DNA of 64,000 nt, from positions 188,341,027-188,405,026 of the forward strand of contig CM069432.1 of assembly GCA_035610365.1 (NCBI GenBank), given 5' to 3'. The translations under genes and the position numbers were made by a program. The DNA comes from Aquatica leii (Eukaryota; Arthropoda; Insecta; Coleoptera; Lampyridae). Position 1 is the first letter of the stretch. Each line of letters opens with the position of its first letter. This document shows positions 24,212 to 36,308 of the stretch, piece by piece. The notes beneath the pieces are model-generated. The model saw only the letters and a list, made by a program, of their open reading frames with translations, had not been told where the DNA came from and ran no database searches.

Positions 24212-25414
24212 CAGAGCTGGGCAGTAGTTAACTACAAAGTAGTTAAGCTACTAATCTAACTACTTTATTGTTGACGATAGTTGTATTCTATATATTCAAG
24301 TTACTTTAATTTAATAATGTAACTGTAGTTGGAATAAATTACTTTTTTCGTGTAATCGTATTTAAAAAGTAGTTAGCTACCCTATTTTAACTACAAAAAT
24401 AGTTAAACTACTTTGTTAATAGCTTAACTACTACTAGTAATTAAACTACTTTATTAGCGGCTTCAATTACATACAATGGCTACAATTATTCAGCTTGCAT
24501 TGCAGTTTCGCAGGTTAAAACGTGTTCTTCAAGTAATGAACAGTAACGCAGAAGTAAACATCGATGTAAAGATTATTCAAAAACATTGTATAAATGCAGC
24601 AAACCTAATTTGTTTCGAAATGTTAAATGCCTCTGATCTAAACGTAAACAAAGTATTACTTCAACAAAAGTTTTTTAATATTGATGAACCTGCTTTGTCT
24701 AAAAAGTTACACATTTCTTCTGATACTGAGAATGAACATGCTCACAAAAGCAGAATAATAGAACTGGAATTGTTAAAACACCTGGAAGATAACAGAATTC
24801 ATATATCTATTTGAGATTATTATTTAAAAAATGTTCATTAGATATAGTACAATTTTACTTTTACCATCAGCTGCTGTCGAGCGATTATTTTCGTTTTTCA
24901 CTCATAAATTCGCTCAAAAGAAATGCATTGGCTGATGCTCTTTTTGAAAATTTACTTTTATGAAAAGGAAATGAATATTAAATACCACAATACGATTATT
25001 ACTTTAACTTCTGTTTTTAGGTTTAGGTTTATTTTATTAACTTTTTTTTGAGAATTTCTAATAAAATAGATATACATGATAATAGAATAATAGTAGTTAC
25101 GTTAAAATTGTTTTACTGTTTTCGTGTGAGCGTGATTGATTTACTTTGTCTTCTTTAATGTAATAATATCTCAGTGTCTATAGGTACTTATGTTTATATG
25201 ACTAAAAGTGGTATAACATAAATCGTCTCAAAACTCCTTTTTCTACAAGTAGTTGAAAAAAAAACTTATATTTTAGAATACAACTGTTGAGTAGTTAGTA
25301 ACCTAACTACTTTTCGATTTACGGTAGTTAGTATTTAGTAACTTAACTACTTTTAAAAAGTAGTAACTTTAGTTAGTAGTTAACTACTTTTACAAAGTAA
25401 ATTGCCCAGCTCTG
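24212..25414 (+). mobile_element. hAT element with TIRs and 8-bp target duplication
   Basis: The terminal inverted repeats are CAGAGCTGGGCA at 24212-24223 and its complement ending at 25414 (ATTGCCCAGCTCTG). The flanks are gggaaact on the left and ggaaaact on the right, an 8-bp duplication with one change, which is diagnostic of hAT. Both subterminal zones are packed with TAACTACT / AGTAGTTA words (24225-24470 and 25285-25400), probable transposase-binding repeats. The interior retains only parts of the transposase, so the element is non-autonomous. Confidence 0.88.
24476..24990 (+). pseudogene. hAT transposase remnant inside the 24.2-25.4 kb element
   Basis: An open frame from the ATG at 24476 to 24814 (112 codons) is followed after a short gap by SAAVERLFSFF (about 24868-24900) and, one base out of frame, by RNALADALFENLLL. 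The last two are the hAT C-terminal dimerisation signature (AAVERLFS… KRNRLSDxxFExLLxL). The 112-residue part is Leu/Asn-rich and fits a decayed middle region, but I cannot place it exactly. The DDE core is not visible. It looks like a transposase reduced by internal deletion plus a frameshift. Confidence 0.7.
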
Positions 25415-26327
25415 GGAAAACTGTACGTTACTAACTGAGTGTGAATAAAAGAATTATCGCGATTTACAGAATGCTCTAAAAAAATTGAAAACGAAATATA
25501 ACCTGCAAAATACAGTAAGTCCGCGCGGGCCCATATACAAAGGATGTAACTTTGCAGTCAAGATAATAAGAATGTTAAAATGTAAACCCTCAAAACTTTA
25601 AGACAATAACACGACGTAAAAATCAGAAAGTGAATGTCATAGTTACGAGTTATTTTTGGATACATTCTTTTCATAGAAACCTTCACTTAAAAGTGAGGGA
25701 TCCTCTAAAATTAACTTTACTATTCCTGAGGATTTTAGACAGATTTTCAACGCTACATTAAAACTGGGCTAAAAACAATGAAGCCGACAAAGTCTAATCT
25801 TAACTTTAGGACAAAATTTGTAAAAGTTTATAATAGCTAACTGTCATGGTTTCTGAACAATTGTTTAATGTTATCACCACCAAAAACTAAAATTTAGTTT
25901 TATTATAAAAAAATCTAGTCTTTATAATTAAGTTAGGTACATTATTTGCAAAATTTATTTTTTTTATATAGAGCACTATAAATCGTTTAGATGCGTTGAT
26001 GTAAAATTAAATTTTCTTTTGATTAGTGCTAGATAATTACAAATTCTTAACAATAAGAAAAAAAAAGATAGGCAATGCTTACAAAATCAAAAAAAAATTA
26101 AATTGTACATGAACGCATAAAATAATACTACACAATATGTTCTGTTTGAAAAAATAAGGTTTTTGATGTTTGAAATGTATATAGTTTGAGAGTAAATCAT
26201 AAAAACCCTTGGAAATAACGTAAATAAAAAATTTATAAAAAATCACAACAGATAACTACCTATTATGAAGTTTTACAAGCAATTGGCATAAAATGAACCG
26301 TAAATTTAAAAATTTAATATTTCATTT
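25415..26327. other. AT-rich spacer
   Basis: No supported gene; a short GC-rich palindrome gtccgcgcgggc lies near 25520. Confidence 0.5.
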
Positions 26328-27258
26328 TGTAACGTTCCAAATTAACTTTCTTGTACTCCCTCGTATATATTAAATATAAAAATTAAAATGCACTTTAGAA
26401 TATTTGTAAAAGGCCGTGGTCGATAAGGCGCGATAGCAAATGATATTAAAGGAATTTTTGGAAAAAGAAGAGCGCGTGAAACGTCAAAGAAAAAGGACGT
26501 TGTTAATTTTTTGGGGACACGGTCTCAAATTTTGGAGTGCTAATAAACGTAATTTTACGGATTTTAATTAGCGCGAAAATATTAGTTCATGTTTCAATTG
26601 GACTTAAGTAATTTTATAGTGACGCTCAACCTACGAATTTATAAATATAAAAACGTGGTGATAACATTTGGTTGTGTTGTGATTAAAAGAAAGATTAAGT
26701 TAACGAAACACAACTTCCCAGCAAGAACTATAATTAAGGCAAAAGAAATCTTCGACAAAATACTTTTGTGTAGTTTTTTGGGATGGAAAATCATTACAAT
26801 TGGATGTGACCTAAATTACATAAAATGCAAGATATCTTCTATGGCCAGGCATAAGGTTCAAGCAGTTCAGATAAGTGACTTTTTGATATAAATTTTATTA
26901 CGTTTTGTTTGAAACCTATTTATATATATATAAATGCAAATATACCGATCTGCAATAATTACAAGTTTGTGATTAAGAAATAAGAGTTAACTTGTTGATT
27001 TTCAAATTTTCGCCAACGGGTTACAAGGACTATAACTGCGGAAAATTTGTGGCGCCCTTAGTTTTTGTTAAGTGTTTTTATGCTAGAGCAAATTAATATT
27101 TTTGTTATTAATATTAGGAATTAATATGTTAAAAGTCAATGTAATCATTTTTATTCTATATGTATAGTAATTAAAATTAATTTTTTATTTGACAAACTTT
27201 TTTGTTAAATTGACTCACGCCCGCCAACTGCACAACTGAGCGCCGGTGCAACGCGACA
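26328..27258 (+). repeat. 5' LTR of the gypsy element
   Basis: A direct copy of 32451-33385, beginning TGTAAC and ending GACA. A chance open frame (26589-26891) lies within it and is not a gene. Confidence 0.93.
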
Positions 27259-27765
27259 AGAAAATCGCGCCCAACGTGCGGCATATGTAATACTAATTAC
27301 TTTTTATATTTAATGAAAAATACAGATATATTTTTATATATATACACAGGTTTCCGTTTTTAAAAAAAAAAAAAATTCATAATTTTAGTTATGCCATTAA
27401 TAGTATAGTGCATTTTAAAATTATCATTTAAATACACCATATCTTAGAACTGCACAACGCGATTTGAATTTATCAACGTATGTTTCTATAATGGAAGTTA
27501 TGATTCGAAGTAATCTTTTTTGTTAAAAATTCGATTATTGTTTAATAGAGTTTAATTTTTTTGCAGTTTGGTAAATTTTTAAGTTGGGTATCATGATTTG
27601 ATTAATTATTTATTTAATTATATTTGAATTGAAGAATTCGTTCTAGAGTGCATTTTAAGGCTTTATAATAAATTGCGGTGGTGGTTTAGATATAATTTCA
27701 TTTTTATTTGTTCTACTGCTCAAAAAAAAAATTTAATTCTTTAATCGCATAATTAGGAAGCTATA

Positions 27766-29112
27766 ATGGACAAGTTTAATCCTAGTTTACTTAAAAGGTT
27801 TGAAGTGTTGTATGAGTTGCGGTTGAGAGGGTTTGTAGATGTAGATGATTTGTCTGTGACGGAACTTAGGATAATTTTAAGAAAAATGCTGCTAGAAAAG
27901 AAACCACTTTGTTTAAGTAAGGATGAATATACAGACGATTCAGATGGAGTCGAAATAAAAGAGTCGTTAAACGAACTTGCAGAAAATATCAACCAATATC
28001 CTGGAAAAAATTCCAAAATATCAGAAACACGTATGAGAACAAGGTTGGCACATTTAAGGGGAAGAATCGATAGAATTTCTATTACAAAAGAGAATAAAGC
28101 GGAAAGCGAGCAACTTGAAAAAGAAATCAAAACAAAGTACGGTAATCAATGTCTTAAACTTGAAGTAAAAATGGAACAAACTGTAAAAAGATTATTAAAA
28201 GCGATGTCATTTTCTTTAACTCATGAAAGTACAAGAAGAGATCTTTTCACACAACATAACGATAGTTCTGACAGCGAAGGGAGTCAAGAAGACGATATAG
28301 GCGAAGAGTTGGGTTCTCCGATAAGAACTGGTCCTTTACATTCGACAGAAGCCAATTGTCCTTCAAGTTCTAAAACTTTTCGCACATTACCTGTTTGCAA
28401 ATGGGGTGTTACTTTTAAAGGTGATTCTTCACCAAATGAGTTGTATGAATTTTTGATGAGACTTGAAGAGTTGCGTCTAGCTCGTGGAGTAAGAAAAGAG
28501 GATTTATTTCTTTCTGCAGTAGACCTTTTTACAGGACCCGCTTTAGGTTGGTTTAGAGCTAAAAGAGAAGGTTTAAAAAATTGGGATTGTTTAGTAAAAA
28601 CTTTAAAAGAAGAATTTTTGCCCCCTGACATGGATGATGTAGTGTGGGAAGAAATTCGTACAAGACACCAGAAGAAAAACGAAAAAGTAGGAATATACAT
28701 TACTTCAATGATCAATCTTTTTCAGAAATTGTCATCAATTCCTGATGAAGGAGTACGTGTACGAAATATTAAAAAGAATCTGTTACCTCACTACGTAGCT
28801 CATTTAGCGTTAACTGAAATAAATTCAGTTGAACACTTATCTGCTTTATGCAGGAAATTAGAAGTAAGCTCTAGTGATTATAGGCAGTCGAGATTGTGTG
28901 TTATAGAGAAAAACGACACTATGTTAGAAAAGTTGGAAAAACCAGAACTTAAAAAACACAATCTTTCTTCTTTTCCGGGCATCTGCTGGAATTGCGGCAA
29001 TTCCGGTCATAAGTTTGCATATTGTTCTACTAAGAAAAGCGGTAAATTTTGCTTTAGGTGTGGCCGAAAGGGACAAATTTCTTCAACATGTTCTTGTCGT
29101 TCAAAAAACTAG
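27766..29112 (+). CDS. gag: Gypsy Gag polyprotein
   Basis: A 448-codon frame begins MDKFNPSLLKRFEVLYELRL. An acidic and basic N-terminal half contains a coiled-coil-like run (about residues 95-145). A capsid-like region follows (about 210-370, with LYEFLMRLEELRLARGV and GPALGWFRAKREGLKNW words), typical of retrotransposon Gag. Near the C-terminus are zinc-knuckle motifs starting at CWNCGNSGHKFAYC (about residue 405). Gag packages the element RNA into cytoplasmic particles. It overlaps the start of the pol region in another frame, as is usual for this family. The coding frame looks intact. Confidence 0.85.
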   Translation: MDKFNPSLLKRFEVLYELRLRGFVDVDDLSVTELRIILRKMLLEKKPLCLSKDEYTDDSDGVEIKESLNELAENINQYPGKNSKISETRMRTRLAHLRGRIDRISITKENKAESEQLEKEIKTKYGNQCLKLEVKMEQTVKRLLKAMSFSLTHESTRRDLFTQHNDSSDSEGSQEDDIGEELGSPIRTGPLHSTEANCPSSSKTFRTLPVCKWGVTFKGDSSPNELYEFLMRLEELRLARGVRKEDLFLSAVDLFTGPALGWFRAKREGLKNWDCLVKTLKEEFLPPDMDDVVWEEIRTRHQKKNEKVGIYITSMINLFQKLSSIPDEGVRVRNIKKNLLPHYVAHLALTEINSVEHLSALCRKLEVSSSDYRQSRLCVIEKNDTMLEKLEKPELKKHNLSSFPGICWNCGNSGHKFAYCSTKKSGKFCFRCGRKGQISSTCSCRSKN

Positions 29113-32100
29113 TTTTTTGGAATACTTCTGCTAGTCGACGTCATTCCGTTGTAAATATTCAGACTAGAAAGTGTAACTACTATAACAATTTAGATTGGAA
29201 TTTGTGGTTGTCTCATGTCCGAAATTTTATGTGTGGTAATAATGTTAGTCCAATGTTAGCAGTTAGTGGAGCTGATGATCGCCCTTATTTAGAAATTTCT
29301 ATTTTTGAGCATCACATGAAGGTTTTGATTGATACTGGTGCAAACTGTTCGATTCTTGGTGGTTCAGGCATTAAGCTATTTTCTGATTGCGGTTTAACTT
29401 TTTATTCTTCTGGTACTAAGTTTGTCAAAATTGCAGATGGAACTACGCAGGATGTCACTGGTGTAGTTTGGCTGCCAATAGTGGTAAACAATAAAGAAAT
29501 TAGGAATAAATTTTTAGTAGTTCCTGGTCTTAAGAAAAATTTAATTCTAGGGATTGATTTTTTAAGGTTAGCGAAAATGGAAATAAATTTTGCTAGTAAT
29601 CGTTTTGTTTTAAATGAGATAGTAACTGACAAAGTTGATCAACAAAAATGCTTTACAGAAAAACAAAATTATTGTTTAAGTAAAATCAAAGAAATGTTTA
29701 CAAATCTAGGTAACAAAGACTTGGAAAAACTCATCTGTATGTACATAATATAGAAACAGGAAGTGCCGATCCTATTCGTCAAAGACCATACAATTTTTCG
29801 CCGTATATGCAAACTATCATGAACAAGGAAATCGATAAGATGTTAGAGTTAGGGGTCATAGAACCTTCAGAAAGTGCATGGTGTTCGCCAGTTCTGCTGG
29901 TTAAGAAAAATTCTGGAGAAGTAAGATTTTGTTTTGATGGGCGCGCTCTCAATTCAGTGACAAAGAGAGACTCGTATCCTCTACCTAGATTAGATACTAT
30001 ATTATCTAAATTACGGGATGCAAAATTTATAAGTAGCATAGATTTAAAAAGCAGTTTTTGGCAAATCCCCTTAACAGAAGAGTCTAAAGAAAAAACAGCA
30101 TTTGCAGTTTTAGGAAGAGGTTTATTTCATTTTAAAGTTTTACCTTTTGGGTTGCATAACGCGGCTCAAACCCAACAGCGACTTATGGATAAAATTTTCG
30201 GACCGGACATGGAACCGTATGTTTTTGTCTATCTTGACGATATAGTGGTCATTAGTAAAACGTTTGAAGAACATATACATATACTTGAGGTAGTCTATAA
30301 TAAATTAAGCAGTGCTGGTCTAACAGTGAACGTCAATAAATGTGAGTTTTGCAAACCAGAGTTGAAATATTTGGGATTTGTTGTAGATTCTACTGGTATT
30401 AAAACCGACCCTGACAAGGTATTGTCGATGGTTAATTTTCCTATTCCTCATACTGCAACTGAAATTAAACGTTTTATTGGTCTCTGCTCTTGGTACAGAC
30501 GTTTTATTCATAATTTTGCTACTTTAATGGCGCCGATCAATGCCTTACTAAAAGGCCGACGAAAAAAGCAAGTTGTTGATTGGAACACAGAAGCTGAATT
30601 GGCTTTTAAATCTATTAAGAAAGCTTTAGTTGAAGCGCCTACCTTAGTATCTCCAGACTTTAATAGACCGTTCGTTATTCAAAGCGATGCAAGCAATGTT
30701 GGATTAGGTGCAGTCCTAACCCAGGAATTTGAGGATGGAGAGCATGCAATTGCTTTTGCAAGCAGGTCTCTCAGCAGCGCAGAAAATTTATACAGTAACA
30801 GAAAGAGAGTGTCTTGCTGTAATTTTTGCAATAGAGAAGTTTCGACCCTTTATTGAAGGTGTTCATTTTACTGTCATTACAGATCACTACAGTTTGTTGT
30901 GGTTGCAACGAGTAAAAGATCAAACCGGAAGAGTTGCGCGATGGGCGTTAAAACTTTCTCAGTACGATTTTAGTTTACTTCATCGCAAAGGAAAAAATAT
31001 GGTGGTTGCGGACGCATTGTCACGAATCCCTAAAGTTGAAGAGTTAAAGATAGTAGAAGATGAATTAGATAATTGGTACGTAAAGCAACGAAGTAAAGTT
31101 CTTAAAGACGCTGCTAAATTTCCGGATTGGACAGTAGACGATCAAGGTCGTCTTATGAAACTGTTACTTGTACGGCATAAACCATTAAATGTCTCGCAAT
31201 GGAAGATAGTAGTACCAAAACCCTTACGAAAAAATGTGCTACAAGATTGTCATGATTGCGTTACATCAGGACATTTTGGTTTCTTTAAAACGTGGAAACG
31301 AACAGTAACTCAATTTTATTGGCCTAAAATGAAGGCTGATATTCTGCGGTATGTAAAACATTGTAAAGTCTGCAATTCTCAAAAAGCTTCTAATACATCT
31401 AGGTGTGGTTTGATGGGCAAAGAGAAGAAAGTGGAGTTCCCATTTGAAATTGTTTCAACGGATCTAATAGGACCCTTACCTAGGTCAAAATCTGGTAATC
31501 GTTGGTTACTTGTTTTAACAGACTGGTTTAGCAAATTTGTTCTTTTAAAACCTATGAGGAAAGCAAGCGCTATCGAAATTTGCAAATTTTTGGAAAATGA
31601 TGTGTTTTTGGTATTTGGAGTTCCACAGATCATAATGATAGACAATGGTACGCAATTTAAGTCTAAGGCTATTACGAATTTGTTTCGAGAATACCATATA
31701 CAAAAGATCTGGTATAATGCACTTTATCACCCGCAAGTAAATTTTACAGAACGAACTAACAGAGTTATAGGAACTGCAATAAGATGTTACTTAGATCAAT
31801 CAGATCATCGTACATGGGATCTTAACATATACAAGATCGGCTATGCGATTCGCTCAGCGGTTCATGAAGTCACATCAGCAACTCCTAATCAGATAGTCTT
31901 TGGAAGAGAGATACCGATTGTAGGAGATTTTTATGGAAATCTCGGAAATGAAGTCTTAAAATTGACTCCTAATGAGCGCACAAAATATGTAGAGAAATTT
32001 TCAGATCTTAACGAACTATTTCAAAGCATACGCCTAAAACTCAGTAAAGCCTATGAGACTAATGCCCGGCGATATAATCTTAGAAAAAGTAACTTACGTT

Positions 32101-32318
32101 TCCAAGTGGGGGACTTAGTTTGGAAAAGAAACTTTGTGTTATCATCTGCAGCAGATAAATTTGCAGCAAAACTGGCGCCAAAATACATATTGTGTACTGT
32201 GACAAAAGTATGTTCTTCCCTGTGTTACAAATTAGAAAACGAAGATAAACAAGACGTAGGAATATGGCATGTAAAAGATTTGAAACCTTATTTTGGAGAA
32301 GCAAACCTGAGCGAATGA
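29058..32318 (+). pseudogene. pol: Gypsy pol region: protease, RT, RNase H, integrase
   Basis: The domains come in Ty3/gypsy order. The aspartic protease has DTGANCSILG (about 29330-29360). The reverse transcriptase has FDGRALNSVT, SIDLKSSFWQIPL and YVFVYLDDIVV (about 29930-30250). RNase H has VIQSDASNVGLGAVL and TDHYSLLWL (about 30680-30910). The integrase has an HHCC zinc-binding part (HCKVCNSQK, about 31360) and a DDE core with STDLIGPLP, DNGTQF and the FTERTNR region (about 31450-31760), then a C-terminal tail near 32280. The products would copy the RNA and insert the DNA copy. The region looks broken at about two points. It may belong to an mdg3-like lineage, which is uncertain. Confidence 0.88.
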
Positions 32319-32450
32319 TAGATTGATGAATGTTGATGAATGTGGCAACGAATTGATGTATGTGTGTCTCCAATGTTTTTATGTTGGTTGCGGCTTCCTA
32401 AAAAAAAAATGATCATGTTCATGCTATTTTTTATCTGGGGAAGGGGGCAG

Positions 32451-33385
32451 TGTAACGTTCCAAATTAACTTTCTTGTACTCCCTCGTATATATTAAATAT
32501 AAAAATTAAAATGCACTTTAGAATATTTGTAAAAGGCCGTGGTCGATAAGGCGCGATAGCAAATGATATTAAAGGAATTTTTGGAAAAGGAAGAGCGCGT
32601 GAAACGTCAAAGAAAAAGGACGTTGTTAATTTTTTGGGGACACGGTCTCAAATTTTGGAGTGCTAATAAACGTAATTTTACGGATTTTAATTAGCGCGAA
32701 AATATTAGTTCATGTTTCAATTGGACTTAAGTAATTTTATAGTGACGCTCAACCTACGAATTTATAAATATAAAAACGTGGTGATAACATTTGGTTGTGT
32801 TGTGATTAAAAGAAAGATTAAGTTAACGAAACACAACTTCCCAGCAAGAACTATAATTAAGGCAAAAGAAATCTTCGACAAAATACTTTTGTATAGTTTT
32901 TGAGATGGAAAATCATTACAATTGGATGTGACCTAAATTACATAAAATGCAAGATATCTTCTATGGCCAGGCATAAGGTTCAAGCAGTTCAGATAAGTGA
33001 CTTTTTGATATAAATTTTATTACGTTTTGTTTGAAACCTATTTATATATATATAAATGCAAATATACCGATCTGCAATAATTACAAGTTTGTGATTAAGA
33101 AATAAGAGTTAACTTGTTGATTTTCAAATTTTCGCCAACGGGTTACAAGGACTATAACTGCGGAAAATTTGTATGCCCTTAGTTTTTGTTAAGTTTTTAT
33201 TTTTTATGCTAGAGCAAATTAATATTTTTGTTATTAATATTAGGAATTAATATGTTAAAAGTCAATGTAATCATTTTTATTCTATATGTATAGTAATTAA
33301 AATTAATTTTTTATTTGACAAACTTTTTTTGTTAAATTGACTCACGCCCGCCAACTGCACAACTGAGCGCCGGTGCAACGCGACA
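32451..33385 (+). repeat. 3' LTR of the gypsy element
   Basis: A direct repeat of 26328-27258, with only roughly ten to fifteen differences noticed by eye including small indels. Confidence 0.93.
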
Positions 33386-35630
33386 ATTTTGTTTGAGATT
33401 ACCTGTACATATAAAGTATATATGATTTTGTAATACAAATTAATTAAGACATATAATAAAAAATTAAAAAATCAAAATTTAAGAAGTAGTAAAACCTTAA
33501 AACCGACAAGCTAATCATCAAGAATAAGATAAAATTGTGGAAACTCGCAGCTTTTCCGTAATTTAATCTAGTAAAAAAATCTTCTACTCGAAAGCGCTTT
33601 AGAAACTTAGGTATTATAACAAATTACTTAGAAACAATTTAGTAATACAACATCAAGTATTAGGCTTTGCTACTGTCACCTTAATCAGTGTAATTTACAT
33701 TTTTGAAAAGTTTCTTGCTCAATTTCTACCCAATCCTAATTGAATCAAAAGCGTTTTTTAATTTAGTTTTGTACATTTTTACATTAAACGCACACGAAAA
33801 CAACTAAAATCAATGAACCTCGTCCTACACAAAGCTTGATTTGATTTTAATATAAATTACTATTTTAAAAAAGCTTTAATTCAACATTATTTACTTTAGA
33901 AAACTGATATTGTTTTCCACAAAACATTTCATTCTAAAGAATAATTATTAAACTATAAAAAATTAAATAGAGACAAACAAAATCTTATACCTAATAAAGT
34001 AATAAAATAAAAGATGATAAAAAAAAATTATTAAAGCGCATATTTTTAATAAGTATAAAAAAGAACATAGAATGTTAAATAAATCTGTTACAATCATATT
34101 AAACAAAATTTATAAACAGTAATTGTAAAAATTCAATAAAAAATTACATTTTCTTTTAAATCATGATCAAGTAAATAAAATACATCCTAAAATACGTAAA
34201 TAGGTGGTAGGAACCACATTAATATCAATACAAGTAATCAAGCATTCTCAACAAGGTAATAAATCAAGATAGTCGAGATCTATATCGGCATATATGCAAA
34301 GCGTGTTACGATCTCACCGAGAATAACAAATGGCGACGTGTCATCAGTCAGTACCTACGTCCAACTATCTCTGTTTACAGAAAAAGAGATTCCCTTATAA
34401 ATTATGCATGGCGGTACCTAATGTTAGTATCAAAAGTTTACTTAATATAACCGATTTTCTCTCATCCCTCTTCAATGGATGCTTACATCTTATTCAATCA
34501 ATCGAGTTAAATTTACACTTGTTAATAGAGAAAGGTAGTTTATTAAACGCCAAGGAAGCAGGTAATGGAACCTGCCTGTCTACATTTGTCTAATGGAGCG
34601 TAAAATATTTTCCAGAGATGCTATGGAGGTGCAAACTTTTATAAAATTGTACCTCGTAGTAAAAAATGTGCTGAATTCTGACGAAAGGTTCGACTTTGGA
34701 TGCGAGAGTAAAGGATAAATATGTTAAGCTTAAATGTAGGGTGCATAAAATCAGCTTCCATTTTTTATAAAATTCTTATTTATAAATTGTCATTTATAAT
34801 TTTACTAGGTTTCCCTTTACTTTAAGTATAAATAAATACTGTTTGAAGTAAGAATCATTCCAATAAATACAGAAAATAGAATGTAGACAATTCGGAGTAA
34901 TTTTTAATTTAGAGATTACTCTATCGTTCCCTAATTGACACAAATTGCTGTAAATTGTAAACTAAAATTTTCAACCATTTGTCAGCGTTGTAATATAATT
35001 TGACAGCTGTTAGTATCTCTTAAACACAATTGCAATTACATGAAAGTATTTTAGTTTTACTTTTCCAGTGCACTATCGATTTTCCCGAAATATTACAACT
35101 GCAGCAAAATAATGGTTTATATATATGTATGTATATATATAGTCTATCTAAAGTTTCGAATATTTTAATAGTTTTAGAAAAAAATAATCCACACTGAAGT
35201 TTGTTTTTTACTATTTAGTGTCGGCTTTGTCTGATAATAATATCTACATTCGTGTTGAAGCATAAAACTTTAGTGCCTATTTAAACAAACAACTACTAAT
35301 TTGAATTACCTTCATTTTTATTGACTTGTATTAAAACATAGTATTCTGGCGTTTTGTAGTTTATTACAGTTGTAAAATCATTTTGTTGAGCAATGACAAT
35401 AATCCAGAAATAATATTCAACTACTTATATTAATCAAATTATGGAAAACGGTTTTTTGGTAATACTTTCTTCACTGTTGCATACATTACACTAATTTACA
35501 AATTTAAGTTTTTTTCGCTGGACTGATTTTATTCTACTTAAGAAAAATTGACAACATTACAATGTGCTTAATAATATTAACCGGAATTTAAATTGTCTCT
35601 TTTTAAATACCAACAGTAGTCGGCGTTATA
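33386..35630. other. AT-rich spacer with one unassigned frame
   Basis: An 87-codon plus frame (34330-34593) begins in a good insect start context (aacaaATGGCG). It shows no recognised domain; a cleft of Cys, Leu and Ser residues is all that can be said. It may be a host exon or chance. Nothing else is supported. Confidence 0.35.
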
Positions 35631-35636
35631 TGAATG

Positions 35637-35860
35637 ATATCACTTATTAATATAAAGCTATAGTACTGTCAATGCATTTGTGGAAATACAGTAAAATATT
35701 CTGCATTGCTAAAGAGTCCCAAAAGGGCAAAACGGCCGTCCAGTGGTTCACTCTGGTGGTATTTTCACATTTGCATTGACATTGTTACCTTACAATGTTT
35801 ATACGTTTTGTTTTTAACCTACGGTTTATTTAAAATTTATTTGAATTAGGTAGATATAAA
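35637..35860 (+). repeat. Dispersed repeat, copy A
   Basis: Shares with 43340-43535 the blocks acttattaatataaag, actgtcaatgcat.tgtgga, ttcacatttgcattgacatt and acaatgtttatacgtt, in the same order and orientation. This copy has an extra segment (ggcaaaacggccgtccagtg… to 35760) that copy B lacks. The class is unknown. Confidence 0.7.
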
Positions 35861-35979
35861 ATAAGCTTTCAAAGTTTGCATCTGTATAGCTACTTATTTA
35901 CTATTATTTATAAATAGTAGACCTCAACGACGCTCAAGTAAGTTGGCGTTCGTAAATAAGTGAAATGAGTTTAAGTTTT

Positions 35980-36135
35980 TGTTGTGAATTAATAATTGGT
36001 TTATTGATTACTTTACACCAAAATGGGATTAAGTTTACAACAAGTATAAATACAAGTTAACCTTTTGACAACATCAACAACCGGATGTTTTTTTAATATA
36101 CACTTGACGACGACAAACACACTCGATTCATAACA
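35980..36135 (-). repeat. Copia LTR (3' LTR in element orientation)
   Basis: About 156 bp, a direct copy of 39552-39708; TG…CA ends. Confidence 0.9.
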
Positions 36136-36308
36136 TATATATTTTGCTTTACTTCCTCCCAAAATATTTTCCTATTGACGATTGCAGGAAACTCCTAACA
36201 TTTTTCGAATGTTTTCAAACCTTAAACGCGGTAAAGGTTTGGTCAGACTATCGGCAATCTGATTAACACTATCCACATGCTGGACATCAACTTCGCCTTC
36301 TTTTCTTT

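Larger units (their letters stand above)
26328..33385 (+). mobile_element. Ty3/gypsy LTR retrotransposon, nearly whole
   Basis: Two direct LTRs of about 931 and 935 bp begin TGTAACGTTCC and end GCGACA. The element is flanked by a 4-bp target duplication ATTT (26324-26327 and 33386-33389). A primer-binding-like stretch (cgcgcccaacgtgcgg) follows the 5' LTR, and a purine tract (ggggaagggggcag, 32437-32450) precedes the 3' LTR. Gag is followed by protease, reverse transcriptase, RNase H and integrase in Ty3/gypsy order. No envelope gene is seen. The LTRs differ at only a handful of positions, so insertion was recent on an evolutionary scale. The pol region looks broken at about two places, so this copy is best treated as a recent fossil. 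Confidence 0.93.

Noticed and set aside
26589-26891. 100-codon gene
   Set aside because: It lies inside the gypsy 5' LTR and is repeated in the 3' LTR; it is LTR sequence.
34330-34593. 87-codon gene with a good start context
   Set aside because: No domain, no neighbouring exon signals that I trust, and a length expected by chance. It is noted only in the spacer entry.
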